Positions 1-13,200 of a stretch of 64,000 nt of DNA are shown here, one piece after another. Both the position numbers and the translations under genes were made by a program. The DNA is from Rhopalosiphum padi (taxonomy: Eukaryota > Arthropoda > Insecta > Hemiptera > Aphididae), in NCBI RefSeq assembly GCF_020882245.1, contig NC_083597.1, positions 67,868,152-67,932,151 of the forward strand. Direction: 5' to 3'. A model generated the notes under the pieces. That model searched no databases and had not been told where the DNA came from. It was given only the letters and a program-made list of their open reading frames with translations. The stretch's first letter is position 1. Every line of letters starts with the position of its first letter.

Positions 1-259
1 AATATGGCATTTCTGAATATTGAGAGAGATGTTGTTGATTCAATGACTCGTTAAATAATGAAGACGTTTTATAAGTGTACTGTACTAAAGACAGAAAAAT
101 TGTAGCAATATAAAATTAAAATTATAGAGTTGAATTCGTATAAATGAATTATTAATGCAAATTATGGTGGATACGGGGATGTGGGGGCGTAGCCCCTCCG
201 AGTCTGTGTTGTTTGGTACTTTTAGTTCCCTTTAAATATAAGCTTTAGTTGCGCCTATG
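1..259 (+). mobile_element. hAT element, 3' end (cut by window start)
   Basis: The first 53 bases encode the end of a hAT transposase C-terminal dimerisation region (MAFLNIERDVVDSMTR, then stop). The rest is non-coding 3' sequence with a GC-rich hairpin around 180-202, closing in the terminal repeat TTGCGCCTATG near 249-259. The same 3' end appears at 16251-16505, 44271-44528 and 58431-58693, where more of the element is visible. It lies in an intron of the microexon gene. Only the 3' tip is present here. Confidence 0.7.
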
Positions 260-366
260 AGTTTATAACCAGTTTGTTGACACTAAAAACAAATATTATA
301 ACAAATTTATTAACATCTAATAACTTAAATTTTATAATTATATAATATTTAATTACATTCCTATAG

Positions 367-3300
367 TATTTATAATTCGTGGTAAGACAACAAATTAGAA
401 TATTATTATTTAGTACACATTGTGGTGGTTTTATGGAGTATATCAAAACATATTAAATTCATGTAGAGAAAATGGTCTGTAAAAGATATTGGAGGAAAAA
501 ATCATAAACTTACTATAGTCAAAATTTACAAAACTGAGTTAAATCGAATCTTATAAAAAGAACGTCAAAAAATTGATTAAAGTCGTCAGAATAGGTTAAG
601 ACGTAGGAACTATTTCCTAGCCAAATCTTAAATAATGACTATTTAATCAAAAACGAACATTTTCTATTAAATAATATAATATTTAAATACACCAATCTTT
701 ACACCAATAAATATCATTGTCAATGTTCAATGAATACCCCAATCAATAATAATACCAAAACTGACTTACTATTTTCATAAAACATTCTAAAACTTACTTA
801 ATTTACTGTTACATCAACACGTACTATTCAAATTATTATGTTTATAAATGTATAGATGTTCAAGGTAAGTCTATTACTATTACACAATTATACTATCTGC
901 ATACTAAAACTATTGAAATAATTATTTTTAACAGTTCCTTGTCATTAAAATTTAATATTGTGACAAAATTTGTAAACATTTTATAATTTATAAATTATAA
1001 TTATTTAATATTTGATTACATTTATATAGATGTCATACAGTATCAAAGTAAGACCACAAATTAGATTATTATTATAAATTATTAGTAATAGACAAGATTA
1101 CGAATTTATGAAATACAATGAGTTGTTATGATAAATTTTGTCTTAAGATAATGTGTCGTATTAATGGGAAAAAGCACTGATGATATGAATGAGAAGATTG
1201 AAGAAAGGAGAACTGTATAGGAAAAAAAGGACCTAAAAATGAGTAGTAGTAAAGTAGAGACAATTGTGTATTATTTTGTGGAATGTAATCGTGAAATTTT
1301 CGTAGCACGACGTATATACAGATGGATGAATCAAGGACTTAAGATTAAAATAGTACAGAAAAATGGTGATTTGCTTTAGAAAAAATTCTACAAGTAGACT
1401 AAAGAAGAGAAAGAGGAGTTTTGTTAGACTTTATAAAATTTTTATATACCCCCAAAATTTTGGATTTGATAATTGGAATATCTCGAAATCAAAGTTATTG
1501 TTACTCTAATTCTAGTTTAAATAAGCCTGATTCGAATTTGATCATTAGTTTTGGTACTATAACGTAGTTAATTTGGTTCGGATTACACCTACAATTACTA
1601 CTGATTTAACAATCATAGGTATTATGCTTTGGATCTACACTTTTTTACTTACAATATAACTATACACGTACACCTGTGTATCTCATCTGAAACAATTACC
1701 TGGATCAATCACTAGTTTAAACTTTTCCGCAATCATATATCACTCATTCTGAATTGCACTTGAATTAAGATATGTATATACACAACTAAATTACACCGAG
1801 AGACTTTTCAAAAATCCATAAATGGATTTCTTAACCTGGTCTTTGTTAGGGGCAATTAAAAATAAATTAAATACTTTTCTGAAAATATTTGTTTAATTTG
1901 CATTTGTCTATTATTTGTAGAATGTAAAAGTAAGATAACCGTTATTTTATTAAATATTTTTTAATCCTATCAGTAGTGATATAAAACTTATTTTTCAACC
2001 ATATTATACAGCTTAAGTCCTAGTTATTGATTTTTAAAATATATTAGTTCAAATTAAAGTAGATTAAATAAACTAATAATTACTTTTGATAAACATATTA
2101 TTTCTTCTACTCTCCAAAGGTTAGGTTACACTTCGTAAAGAGTAACCTGCAATTATCTATATATGCCAAACAAAAGAATCCGTATTTTTGTCGTAATCCT
2201 ATTTATACATATTTACCTGTGCATAATTGTATGATATTATTTTATTTTTTTTTTATTTTTTTTTAATTAAGACCTTCATTTCATTTTTATTATCATTTGC
2301 TACAAATTGTAGTAAATAATTTTCATCATTTTCATTGTTTATTATATCATTGGTTAATAATGACATAAAATATAACATAATAATATGATATAATTATATT
2401 TGTTACGGGCGAAAGTTTAAATTGTCTTAATTTATCGTTGTTATCATATTTTATCAACTCATTATATTATAATATAGGTACAACAACTCCTACTTTATGA
2501 AGCCATGTTTTCAAAAAAAGCTAGCCTTGCATTAAGCTTCATAAAGTGGGGGTTGATGTACTTATATAATATAACGGGTTGATAAAATACGATAACAAAG
2601 ATAAATTAAAACAATTTTAACTTTTGCCTGTAACAAATATAATTATATCATATTAGTATGCTAAATTTGTTATTCTTTAAATTATTATTCTTTAATCATT
2701 ATAATAATAGTCAATAGGAATAGTATCAATATTGATTTATTGAAATATTAATTTTTAAACAGTAAGTATATTTGGAATATATAAAAGTAAGTAAATTATT
2801 ACTACTGTTATAAATATAACTTTTATACAAATAAAAATAGTTTAATAGCATAATTAAAATTCTTTTAACGTTGATTATCAAATATTAGTATCACATGTTA
2901 ATGAGGAATATTCATCATTAAATAACATACAATATAAATTAAATAAATTAGATATTAAAGAATAATTTGAGAATTATATATTTTTTTATTAGGCAGAAAT
3001 CAATATAAAAATGTACTGACATCATATACCATAGGTAAGAACGTTAGAACCAAACATTTTCTGAATTTTAATTGTTAAATAAAAATTAAGTGTTATATAC
3101 ACTTCCACGATAAATACACATGTGAATCTCTTCATTTCGACGTAGTGGAACTGTGGCTTTTAAATCGTTTGTAGAGAATTTTACATTACATGTGTCTACA
3201 AATTACTGTATGGTTTAGTAGACTATCTACGAAATAATACGAAATAGTCATATACAACAGGTAATTAAATTAAAATGTTCTTATTACATTTTATAGAATT

Positions 3301-4698
3301 GAAAGGCGACGTGGGAAAAGGTAAACATAAAGATAAAATGAAAATGAAAATGTTTTTCTTGAAATTATATAATATTTATAATAAATTGATGAATAGTGCT
3401 AAATTTAACAGAACCTAATGTAATTAAACATTAAGCTTATGGCTAGAATAATGCTTTATTAACTTTTTTTTCATCGTTATAGAAATCATAAAAAAATGGC
3501 CAAGTAATTTATTTTTATACATCTGTTCTAGAATTTAAAGTTTAAAATAAAAATTTAAATAATATTTCATATGATGTATAATAAAAAAAAATATCAACTA
3601 CTACTTCGTATAAAGAAGTATCACCGGCGTTTACAGATTTAACAAATGTCTTTAAATTCATAAAAAAAAAAAAAATAATACCTAAAAAATCATGTTGTGG
3701 TAAGTTGTTTCTGTACTGTGGTTCTTAAAAATTGAAAATCTCCATTACATTTTTTATGGCCAATTTCATTTGTGTGTTCTTTGCGGCGATTTTATGGTAG
3801 GGTCACAATCGAGATGCTAAGAGAGTGTATACGGTATCACCATGGCACTATTTCAAACATTTCAATGACTTAAGAACACCAACACTCACGTAATTCCCTA
3901 AATTATATCACAACTCTTTTCATTAAAAATTAATCGATATCATAATCAAATCATTAACAAACCGGACATTCTTCTCGCACATTCTCCGAAATTCCCCTGA
4001 GACGTTTAAAACTAAATTCTTAATTTAAATATTATTCAACCAAAATAGTTATTCACTATTTTTCAATTGAATTTTCATCATCTCCCAACCAAACAAAAAA
4101 TCAATGAAATTATCAACCTACATAAATTATTTTTAAATTAATATAGCTGTGTAAATTTAACATTTACTTTACATTAAACTAAAAATGTTGAGTAAAAAAT
4201 CAAGATGATCTACCTATTTATTTATTGTAATTTGAAGGTAGTTCACATTCCCTAATATTAATCTTCCTATTAACAAAATATTTTAAATTGTTTTAGATTC
4301 TGTACAAGCTTACCATACAACTCTAATACAACAATTAAATAATATCGAAAAAGGTACGTATATTTGTGCGAAATAATTAATAATTATATTTTTAGTTAAA
4401 TAATAAAATAATAATACAATATAATTCAAAATTGTCTTTAACTAAGCAGCCGGTCTATAGTAATTATAGTAAAATTGTAAAAAAATTAACTCGAAATATA
4501 TAGGGCAACAAACGGTGTTTTTATAAATAATTTGAGAATTTTAAATAGCTAAAATTAAAATTAAAACAAAAAAATGTTTGATCAAAATTATTATTGTTTC
4601 TAGATTTTAAAAAGGAATTCTGGACTACAAGAAAATGGTGTATGATTAAATTTAATATTACCGATAAGGATTTAAGCAGCATGAAGATAATAGAATAA
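367..4698 (+). CDS. microexon secreted-protein gene, copy 1 (3' part only)
   Basis: This is the tail of the first family member; its signal-peptide exon lies before the window. Well-supported exons are 2993-3034 (RNQYKNVLTSYTI), 3297-3320 (LKGDVGK), 3483-3503 (IIKKWP), 4297-4353 (DSVQAYHTTLIQQLNNIEK) and terminal 4604-4698, which holds WTTRKWCMIKFNITDKDLSS and ends in TAA. Each has AG before it, and the internal ones have GTAAGA, GTAAAC, GTAATT or GTACGT after. All internal exons are 2+3n+1 nt long (phase 1 both sides). Smaller phase-compatible candidates are 367-381, 856-864, 1030-1047 and 1921-1929. Exon sequences match gene 3 more closely than gene 2. An AATAAA overlaps the stop codon and another is at 4766-4771. 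Function is unknown. I infer a secreted, possibly salivary, effector from gene architecture and the signal peptide of sister copies. Confidence 0.72.
1239..1379 (+). pseudogene. unidentified short frame, possible transposon N-terminus
   Basis: A 46-residue frame starts SSSKVETIVYYFVECNREIF and runs to a stop at 1377-1379. It lies inside an intron of gene 1. Related sequence is at 45533-45850, where the stop is lost and the frame reaches 105 codons, and at about 59696-59838; block B has lost the first part. The ETIVYYFVECNREIFVARRIYRWMNQ segment looks loosely like a helix-turn-helix transposase start, but I cannot name a family. It may be only a relic. Confidence 0.25.
2380..2655. repeat. foldback (long inverted repeat) element
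   Basis: Two arms of more than 100 bases are inverted copies. The left arm contains TTTGTTACGGGCGAAAGTT and reads towards a centre near 2520; the right arm ends AACTTTTGCCTGTAACAAA. Flanking AT sequence is also inverted (TATAATTATAT). The loop contains GAAGC...GCTTC. It sits in an intron of gene 1. A second copy is at 46691-46965, and only a right arm remains near 19015-19120 and 61460-61560. It codes for nothing. Confidence 0.7.
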
Positions 4699-4765
4699 AT
4701 ATTAGTTTTATTGTAATGTTATTTATAATTTTTGTTATATTTTAAATACATATCTATATAATATA

Positions 4766-4771
4766 AATAAA
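4766..4771 (+). terminator. polyadenylation signal of gene 1
   Basis: AATAAA lies 68 bases after the stop codon of gene 1. The same hexamer is conserved after genes 2 and 3. A nearer AATAAA overlaps the stop codon itself (4694-4699). Confidence 0.45.
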
Positions 4772-5843
4772 ACAGGGTACCTATATATAACTCCCTTCTG
4801 ATAAATATAAATTATTAAGTTTATTATACATGTAACTAAATCGTTGCTCAAACACATAATATTTAGATTGCCAAATAAACTAAGTGTATTAATATATTAA
4901 ATGTATAATAGATACAATAATATATCTATTATAAATTAACAAAAATATATAATATATATTCATATAATATTATTAGTACATACGTATTTTTTTTTTATTA
5001 ACTCGTATATAAATTGCTAAATAAATATATAAAAATATAGTTTTTATGTGTAAACAATTGCTAACTATTTTCTAACTTTTAGAGTTATTTTTGAGTTACA
5101 TCGTGATTGTGAAATCCATTCATTAATAGTGACTCCTACTTAGATACATATTATGATAAGTTTATTTTCTATTTTATGTTTTTTATATTTGCGTTTATTT
5201 TGAGAGTATTGCGTGGCCAATTTCTTTTTGAGTTTTTATGGTGGATTGTTGAAGATGGGGATAAATGAAATTTGACATATTTAGCCCGTCGTTGGTATTG
5301 TTTTACATCGTCCTGTCATGGTATCGAGTGAGCCGCACTCACCTCTTTGTTTTTTCATTATAATAAACATAGATTATAGAAACTAACACCAAATTATTTA
5401 TATTTTTAATTGTTTACAAAAGATGTTTTTGCGAAATTTTCTTAATTATAAAAATATTTTACCATAAAAAAAATTAAAAACTACAATCTTTTAAGACTTT
5501 TTTCATAAACAAAGGTAGGTACTTCAAAAAATATTTTTTTATTTGGTTTTTATTATAAATGATCATTTTTTTATACATAAAAATATACTTAATAATATTA
5601 TCATTATTATTCAAAAATATTTATTATGCCAATACTATAGTACCTATATATTATATACTGAGTAAAACACAACTCCCATATTATGGATAATGTTAACATT
5701 GCTAACATTGCTTGTCGATATCTATTCAAGAAAGAATTATAAAATTATTATATTTAAAAAAGTATATTTAGACATATGTCCATTAAAGCTATAAATAGTA
5801 TAAGATGAATCAAGTAAATATTAAACGAGTGGTTCTCAAAATA

Positions 5844-6150
5844 CAGGGTCCAGCAAAAAAACCTTCAATATTTCAAGAAGTTAAAAATTTATTTTATTTT
5901 TTACTATTAAATATTGTACCATTTTCAATTATTTAGTTCAAACATTATGTCGGTTAAGTGGTGTCTTCTATTGTTAACACATTCACGAAGTCTTTCCCGA
6001 TAGTTGTCCATAACAGTTCGTGTTATTTATGGTGTAACGGCGGCCAATGTCTGGTGATTGGTTCTAAAGTGCTTGCAGGGATACGGTGCGATAATTGTTT
6101 ACTATGCGTTTAAATATCCCCAAACAACGTAATCATAGGATGATCACGTT
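5844..6150 (-). mobile_element. Tc1/mariner-type transposon remnant
   Basis: The sequence begins CAGGGTCCAGCAAAAAAACC after a TA, like a terminal repeat. The minus strand encodes VMDNYRERLRECVNNRR and then HHLTDIMF, resembling the C-terminal end of Tc1/mariner-type transposases, with a stop a few codons upstream. Only this end is recognisable, so it is dead. A near-identical copy is at about 50043-50340. Confidence 0.55.
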
Positions 6151-7166
6151 AAAACATTTGAATTTGAATTTTTTTTTAATCACGTTTTATTTTATTTATT
6201 TTTAGTTGGTTTTTATCTCATTTTTTTTTCTTTTTCTTTTTATTCCTTGCCATAACATATACTAAAAATGGCACACACACATAATTCACACTCACTTATA
6301 TCAGTTAAAAACCAATATATTCATTGTTAGATGTTATAGTGAAAACAGTAATCACTCTCTTAACCATCATAGTAGGGATGCATCTAAAATATGAATATAT
6401 AATCTAAAAGAAACGTATTAAATACCAAATGTAAATACTAAATACATAATATATAATATATATATTATTTGATACACACATACATTTTATACTGTTGAGT
6501 GTTGACAGTGTTAATCCTCATGGGAAAATAGGCAATATAGTCTATAGTCCAGAGATAAAAATGATACAAAAATAAGTAAGTACCTAATTGTCTGTTGTAA
6601 TTGAAGTCCTTATTTTGGATTTGAGGATTCAAAAATGCAAAAAGTTTTAACAAATAAACTCAAATTTATATTAGAAACTATACTGAAAGTTGGTCTTTTT
6701 TACTGTTCCTAAATTTATGTTAGAAAATAACAAATAATTTTAAAATGATTGCATGTTATATCTACTCAGAATTTTTAAACATATTTCATTAATTAGTTAT
6801 AATAATTGTTGAAGTAGAAAATCGAACATTTTTTCAGTGTACCTACTAAAATGTGCTACGATACACACATAATTCATACATACATCAGCGAAAAACCAAT
6901 ATATTCATCGTTCTTGCTCGGAATCTAAAATAACTAAAAAATGTGGTGTTGTTGTTAGTAAGTGTCGCCAGTATAGTTAATTCTATTTGGCCATAGGTAT
7001 GTGTAGAGTGTACCTTATTTTTTAATACATTTAAAAAAAGTTAAAACCTACACTAATATTTTAATACAATATTATTTTTATAACATACATGTATTAAATG
7101 TTTATGTAGTTGTTAATTGCTCAACAACAACGTATTATATTGTATCAATTCAGAGAATAACCATAA

Positions 7167-7172
7167 TATAAG
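7167..7172 (+). promoter_or_regulatory. candidate TATA box of gene 2
   Basis: TATAAG lies about 80 bases before the ATG in a block conserved upstream of all three signal-peptide exons (also 33227-33232 and 51353-51358). In such AT-rich DNA the match alone is weak; conservation and position are the only support. Confidence 0.25.
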
Positions 7173-7248
7173 TCTTATATTATTCATTGCATAGCAAAAT
7201 CAATGCTCGTTCTTTTTAAGTTCAGATAATCATTAAGTAATTATAACT

Positions 7249-10200
7249 ATGATAACTTATAAAGTTTTAATAACATTAACTGCGTTTTTAATTATAAGCT
7301 ATGGTTGTACTGCAAGTAAAGAAAAAGGTAATAACAATCAATAAACTTGTAATTAAATTAAAATCAAGGAAAAAATATAACACTATAATATATTATTTTA
7401 TTGTAATAGTGAAAACCAGTAATCAACCTTTTAACCATCGTAGTATGGAAGTATCTAATATAAGAATATATAATGTAAAAGAAATGTATTAAATACAAAA
7501 TGTGAATACTAAATTTCATTATCTATAATATCACGAAGTATATTAAAGACAAAATATAATATGTTTTTGTGTAAATTCAAAAATTTCATCGAAGTTTATT
7601 TTAAAATTGACATTAACATATTCTATATAGGTATTCACATCGTTTTGATAAAATTGATTTTTCTATTGCGTAAAAATGATATTTCACTGCATAATATTGA
7701 TAATATAAATTAATACTGCGAAACTTCCATAAACGAATTTTCATTTTACGAAATTTTCTGTTTAACCAAATATTATTAAGAACTATCATTGACCTTCATT
7801 GTTAATGAATACGTAATTTTATTTAACGAATTCCTGCATATTACCAATTTTGTTGTTGCTTATTCGACTTTCTTATATGGAAGTTTCACTGTATTTAATC
7901 TATTTATATTATAATAGATAATTTTAGTTTGGTCCATGACGTGTAATAGTTACACTATGTATAAAAATCTTATGTACAAATCATTTATTAAATGTATTAG
8001 AAATACCATTTTTATCATACTTCCGTCATTTTTCAATCTAGTATCTTACAGTATTAGTATATTCATATTTTTTTAAATAAAATCCAGTAAGTACTCTAAA
8101 TTTAAATTGTCCAGGTATCTGTATAAAGTTCTTACATTACCTGTTTCAATTTTAATTTCATTTTCCAATTCCTGTAGTAGTTGTCCAGTTATTCAGTTCT
8201 GAAGCATATTTTGTTAATTAATATAACATTTATTTTTTTTAAATGTAGGATTGCTAGCCCTACCCAACCTCCATCCTTGGGAGGGAAGGGGCTGGTTTTG
8301 CCATACCGTAATACGAGTGAAACTATATGTTTTCTCTGGGGGGAATTTTAATTATGTAATTAACGGTTCGCCGTGAATTGGTCGCGAACAATTGATCGCC
8401 GGTGAATTGGTCGCCGGTGAATTGATCGCGGGCGAATTGATCGCGAATACAATTGGTCGCCAAGATAATTGATCGCCAAACGAACTTTTTTAGTTTTTAA
8501 GTATTTTATTATCCTAGGTATATTACCGAATTTTATGTTTATTATTTTACAATATTTAAGTATTTTTAAAATTTAATTAATTGACATTATTATTTATTAT
8601 TTTATTTTATTCATGTGTAATAATTAACTATTGACAATATAATGTGTAATTTTTATATATATTTTGAAATTTAATTAATTGACATTATTATTTATTATTT
8701 TATTTTATTTATGTGTAATTATTAACTATTAACAATATAATGTATAATTTTTATTTGATTTAATTTTAAATTTTCATTATCGAGTTCGTATCATTATATT
8801 GTTATAAAGTATTTATTATTGATATTATATACCCACACGGGCATTATCAGTTTATTTCTGTCGTTTCTAATCACGGCGGCATAATCTCAAATTGTTCGTC
8901 AAAAGCCAACGTCTTCTCATTGTTAAATTATCAATACCGTGAAGTCACGTAATTTTATTATTATATAATTGTCAAATTAACTTGTATTATTATTAACCCT
9001 TTTAGTGTTAAGGTGATATCAACATGGCAGTGATCAAATTGTTATTATTATTATCCACTATATACATAATCTATTTATTATTTTTTTTAATTAAAATTAG
9101 CATTTAACTGTACGTTATTTAAAAATAAAACAATAAGAATACTTAAATATTCTAAAATAATAAACATAAAATTCGGTAATATACCTAGGATAATAAAATA
9201 CTTAAAAAACTAAAAAAGTTCGTTTGGCGATCAATTATCTTGGCGACCAATTGTATTCGCGATCAATTCGCCCGCGATCAATTCACCGGCGACCAATTCA
9301 CCGGCGATCAATTGTTCGCGACCAATTCACCGGATACCGTAATTAACAACTATATTTATTTTATTTTATCATATTTATGATCTAGAGTGCTTAGGTAAGG
9401 AATTATATTAGTATAAAATACGTTTTATAGCTTATTTGCGTAACACGATCATTATATAGCAGTGATTATTCAAAAACTCTACTCTATTTATATCACACTT
9501 TTTTTTTACAATCTTTTAGATTTTGTTTAGAGCGATATCTTTATATTGATTTTACAATGATATGTATATTCATTTGTTTTTTTCTTTCCATCAAAAATAA
9601 AATAAAAAGGTGGTAAATGGATATCGATTTATTTTATAGTATAGGTGTTGAGTGGATTACTGTAATGGATGTGTTAAATTTGAATTCAACGATATATAAT
9701 ATAATTGTGTAATGTATATGAAAAATGATTCTGAGTAGAAATTTTCTATCAGACCAATAAGAACATTTCATGATTTGTTATTGTATAACTGATGTTACCA
9801 ATAAGTAATGTATTCTAATATTAGAATCACGATAAGTTAAATACATTTTTTTCCGAAAATATTGCATTTATTTTATTATTATAAATTGAAATAATAATAA
9901 GCATAATTTATACGATATTATATTATTAACTTTTGAATGAATACTACCGTTCTATAAAAATAGATTAAATTGATTTACTAAAAAGAAAAATGTATTTGAC
10001 ATTATTTATAGAACAAAAAATTTAAAAAATATTTCAATTATTATCCATAAATACTTCGAATAGATATTTTGGAAGTTATATGTATAGAAAATGTTAATTT
10101 GAACACGTCTTAATGACGTGTTTTCCGGGGTTGTTAACGAAACAACTACAAAAACACAAAATCGAAACACTTTTGTAATCCCAAAACTTGATGAGTGTCA

Positions 10201-13200
10201 CAAAAAAAAACATACCTAAAACACATCATTATAAAATCAATAATACATCAATCGCTCCTCTCAGAATATATATTTCTAAGTACAGTGGATTTCGCTTAAT
10301 GTTGGCACGTTTTTATACGATTATTACACGGTTATTATACGGTTGCCCATATAATCTAAAATTGGTTAAAAAAAAAAAAAATTATAATAACAAAAAAGTT
10401 AACAAAATTCCTTTTTTGCGTGAATTTTTATATTTTTCCGATTAAAATGTACTTATTGTAAAAAAACACCAGGATAATGGGAAAAATATTTAAAAAAATA
10501 TTCAAGTGAAACTACTCCTAAAAATAGATCATTGGTTAATTTGGGCACAAAATTAGTTTATGATACATTTCAATAAGTATTATATACTTAAGAATCTCTA
10601 CTTATTTTTAAAATATTCCGGACAAAAAGTACTATAAGTATCATTAGTATCAAATTGTTATTGTTATAAATGGGTGGTTTTTTACTTTGCACAACAATAA
10701 TATTTTCAATAATTTATTTTTCATCTGAAGTTCACAATTTTACTGCTAGGTAGATGTAGGTACCTTATATCAAAATTGTTCGCCTTTTTGTGGGTTTTAA
10801 TAAGGTTTAAATGGTTAGGCTTTTTATTACTTTCGATAAACACAATCTCATAAATATGACAAAACCCTATACAATTAGTCGTTTTTAAATATATATATGT
10901 GTATATTTTAATCACACTATGATAAAATAAAAATTTCCCACATAAACCGAATCGAGTGCCCATATTACGCGATTTTTGTTTAAGCTTGTTAGTATACATT
11001 TATATTGGGACCAGACCATTTTGCACATATTAAGAGGATGCCCATATTAACCGGTGTCCACATCAAGCGGAATCCATTGTATTTTCTTTTTATAATAGTT
11101 CTGGAATCAGGAAAATTTTTTTTTACCTAATTTATCAGTTTTTGACAAATTTGATGTTCGAAATTTTTTTGTAATAATTTAAAAATTTTATTTTGTGTCT
11201 GAATGCTTTATAATTATAATTTTTAATTTGTTTAGAAATAGTGTTTATAACCAATGGAATTATGGATTTAGTATTATGATAGTTGATGCTAACATTAATT
11301 ATTTTTAGATTATAATTTATTTAACTATTATCATATTTTTGTAAATCGTTTCAATAAAAAAATTTAACATTGTTGATATAATATTTTTATGTTATTAATG
11401 TCTAACAGCTGAATTAGAGAGCTTTGAGTTTTCTGGTATGTATAAGTTTTTGATAACAAAATGTTAGTTGTAGCTATTTGTTATATTAATTAATAGTATT
11501 TTAAATTTTGTTAGTTCAACGTGTTTGTCGTTCAGTGTTATAACTTTTTTTTTGTATGTATAATCAGGATAAAATAGTTAAAACTTTTTTTTAACGATCA
11601 TAACAAATCAACCGAATAGAAAAAAAACATTTTAGTCTTCGACGTAAGACCGTGAAGTATAAAGTATTAATAAACGTATGAAATATTTTATTTATATAGA
11701 TATTAATGGATTTTTGAACCTTTGTATTATAAAGTCATTTGGTAAGTAATTTAGCGTGAAAATTATATATTAAAAGTAAATACATTATCTTTTATAAAGT
11801 TTAATTACTAAATGATACAATTGGTTACATTTTTTTAATGAAACTGATAATTAAAATATTTCAAGTTACAATTATTTACAGCAAGTTAGTTTGGGTGTAT
11901 TTAAAAAGCAATTTTCACTTGATTTCACGTCAATACCATATTGCCACTATACTAGGGGTTAGATGAAATTTTATTATTTTCTCCAGATAAGATATATCAT
12001 TTTAACACCATACAAATATATTTCTGTTTTATTTTATTTTTTTATATTTTATAGCTCACATTATACAGAATTTTCCATGAATTGCTTTTTTTCAAAAACT
12101 CCTATGTTTAGCGAATTTCATATTTGATTAGGTTGTATTTTAATATAAATCGATCTAATATAATTTATACAAACATTTATATGGTAAATATATCTGGTTA
12201 AATTTTTATAATGTTTAAAATGACTAGCCCAGTATTTCAGGAGTAATTTTTTATACAGGCAAAGAGATATTTTATTTTCGTGTGTACCTTGATGGTATTA
12301 TGTTATGCAATAAATTTTTATTTCATGAATTTTACGGCCATTTACATGACGTGTGGATTATTATCATGAAAAATTGACTATTTCAGAACATGAATCTGAC
12401 GTTTTAAGATATTTGAAAGAAAAACTTCCTGCAGATAAAGATCTAAGTGGTGAGTTTTACAATTATTATAGTGAATTATAGAATAATAAGGTTTATAATG
12501 TGTTAAAAATCACACTTTTTAGCATTTTAAATTTGGCCTATAATACCAATTTATTTTAATATGGTTGAAGGTGGCAAAGTGGGGAACCTAAGAGAAACTT
12601 GTTTCTATCCTAAGTCATTGTTTAACGTGCTACACAAATGCCGAAGTCTTTAATTTTCATTAATTATTAACCAATCAAATCAATAAAAATAAAAAGTATT
12701 GAATATGACTGTGCTATTTTTCATTATCTATAGTTCTTATGGCATATTTTAATCAATTTTATTAAAAGACTATAATAATAAATTATTGACAAAATAACAC
12801 GGAGCTATCTTAAGAATTCTATTGCATTCATCAAGCCAATACTTATAGTCGCTACAACAATAATTTAATAGTAGGTAAAAATCGAAAAAACAACAAAAAT
12901 ATCACATTAAATTTTATAGCTTGACTTATGTGTCTAATAAATATTTTATCAATTATGATTGATTTTGTGTAGTTAAAAATAATATATATTAATTGGAATA
13001 ATATAAATATAATATGTGTGGATATTACAAATGTTATTTATATAATTACATAACAATCACAATTATAAAATATTATATTTTGTAGAAAATATAAAAGAAT
13101 TCGTAAAAGAACACATACAGTATGTATTATATGGTAAGTAGATACTTCTTTAATGTTAATGTTTTTATTATTATAAGATATTTACATAATTGGTTCATGA

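Larger units (their letters stand above)
4699..7248. other. intergenic spacer between genes 1 and 2
   Basis: It carries a polyadenylation signal at 4766-4771, AT-rich simple sequence to about 5820, the Tc1/mariner-type remnant near 5844-6150, and then sequence shared with 32545-33307 and 50650-51434 that leads into the signal-peptide exon. The downstream 700 bases are strongly conserved between all three gene heads and probably include the promoter. I see no other gene. Confidence 0.5.

Noticed and set aside
7301..7492. 63-codon + strand frame
   Set aside because: It is an out-of-frame shadow that starts inside the signal-peptide exon and reads through its donor site.
9532..9580. Possible extra exon after TTTTAG at 9532
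   Set aside because: In phase 1 it hits stops (TAG in A, TGA in all copies) before any usable donor.
10721..10999. 92-codon minus-strand frame
   Set aside because: It lies wholly inside the Tigger-like MITE and has no transposase-like motif.
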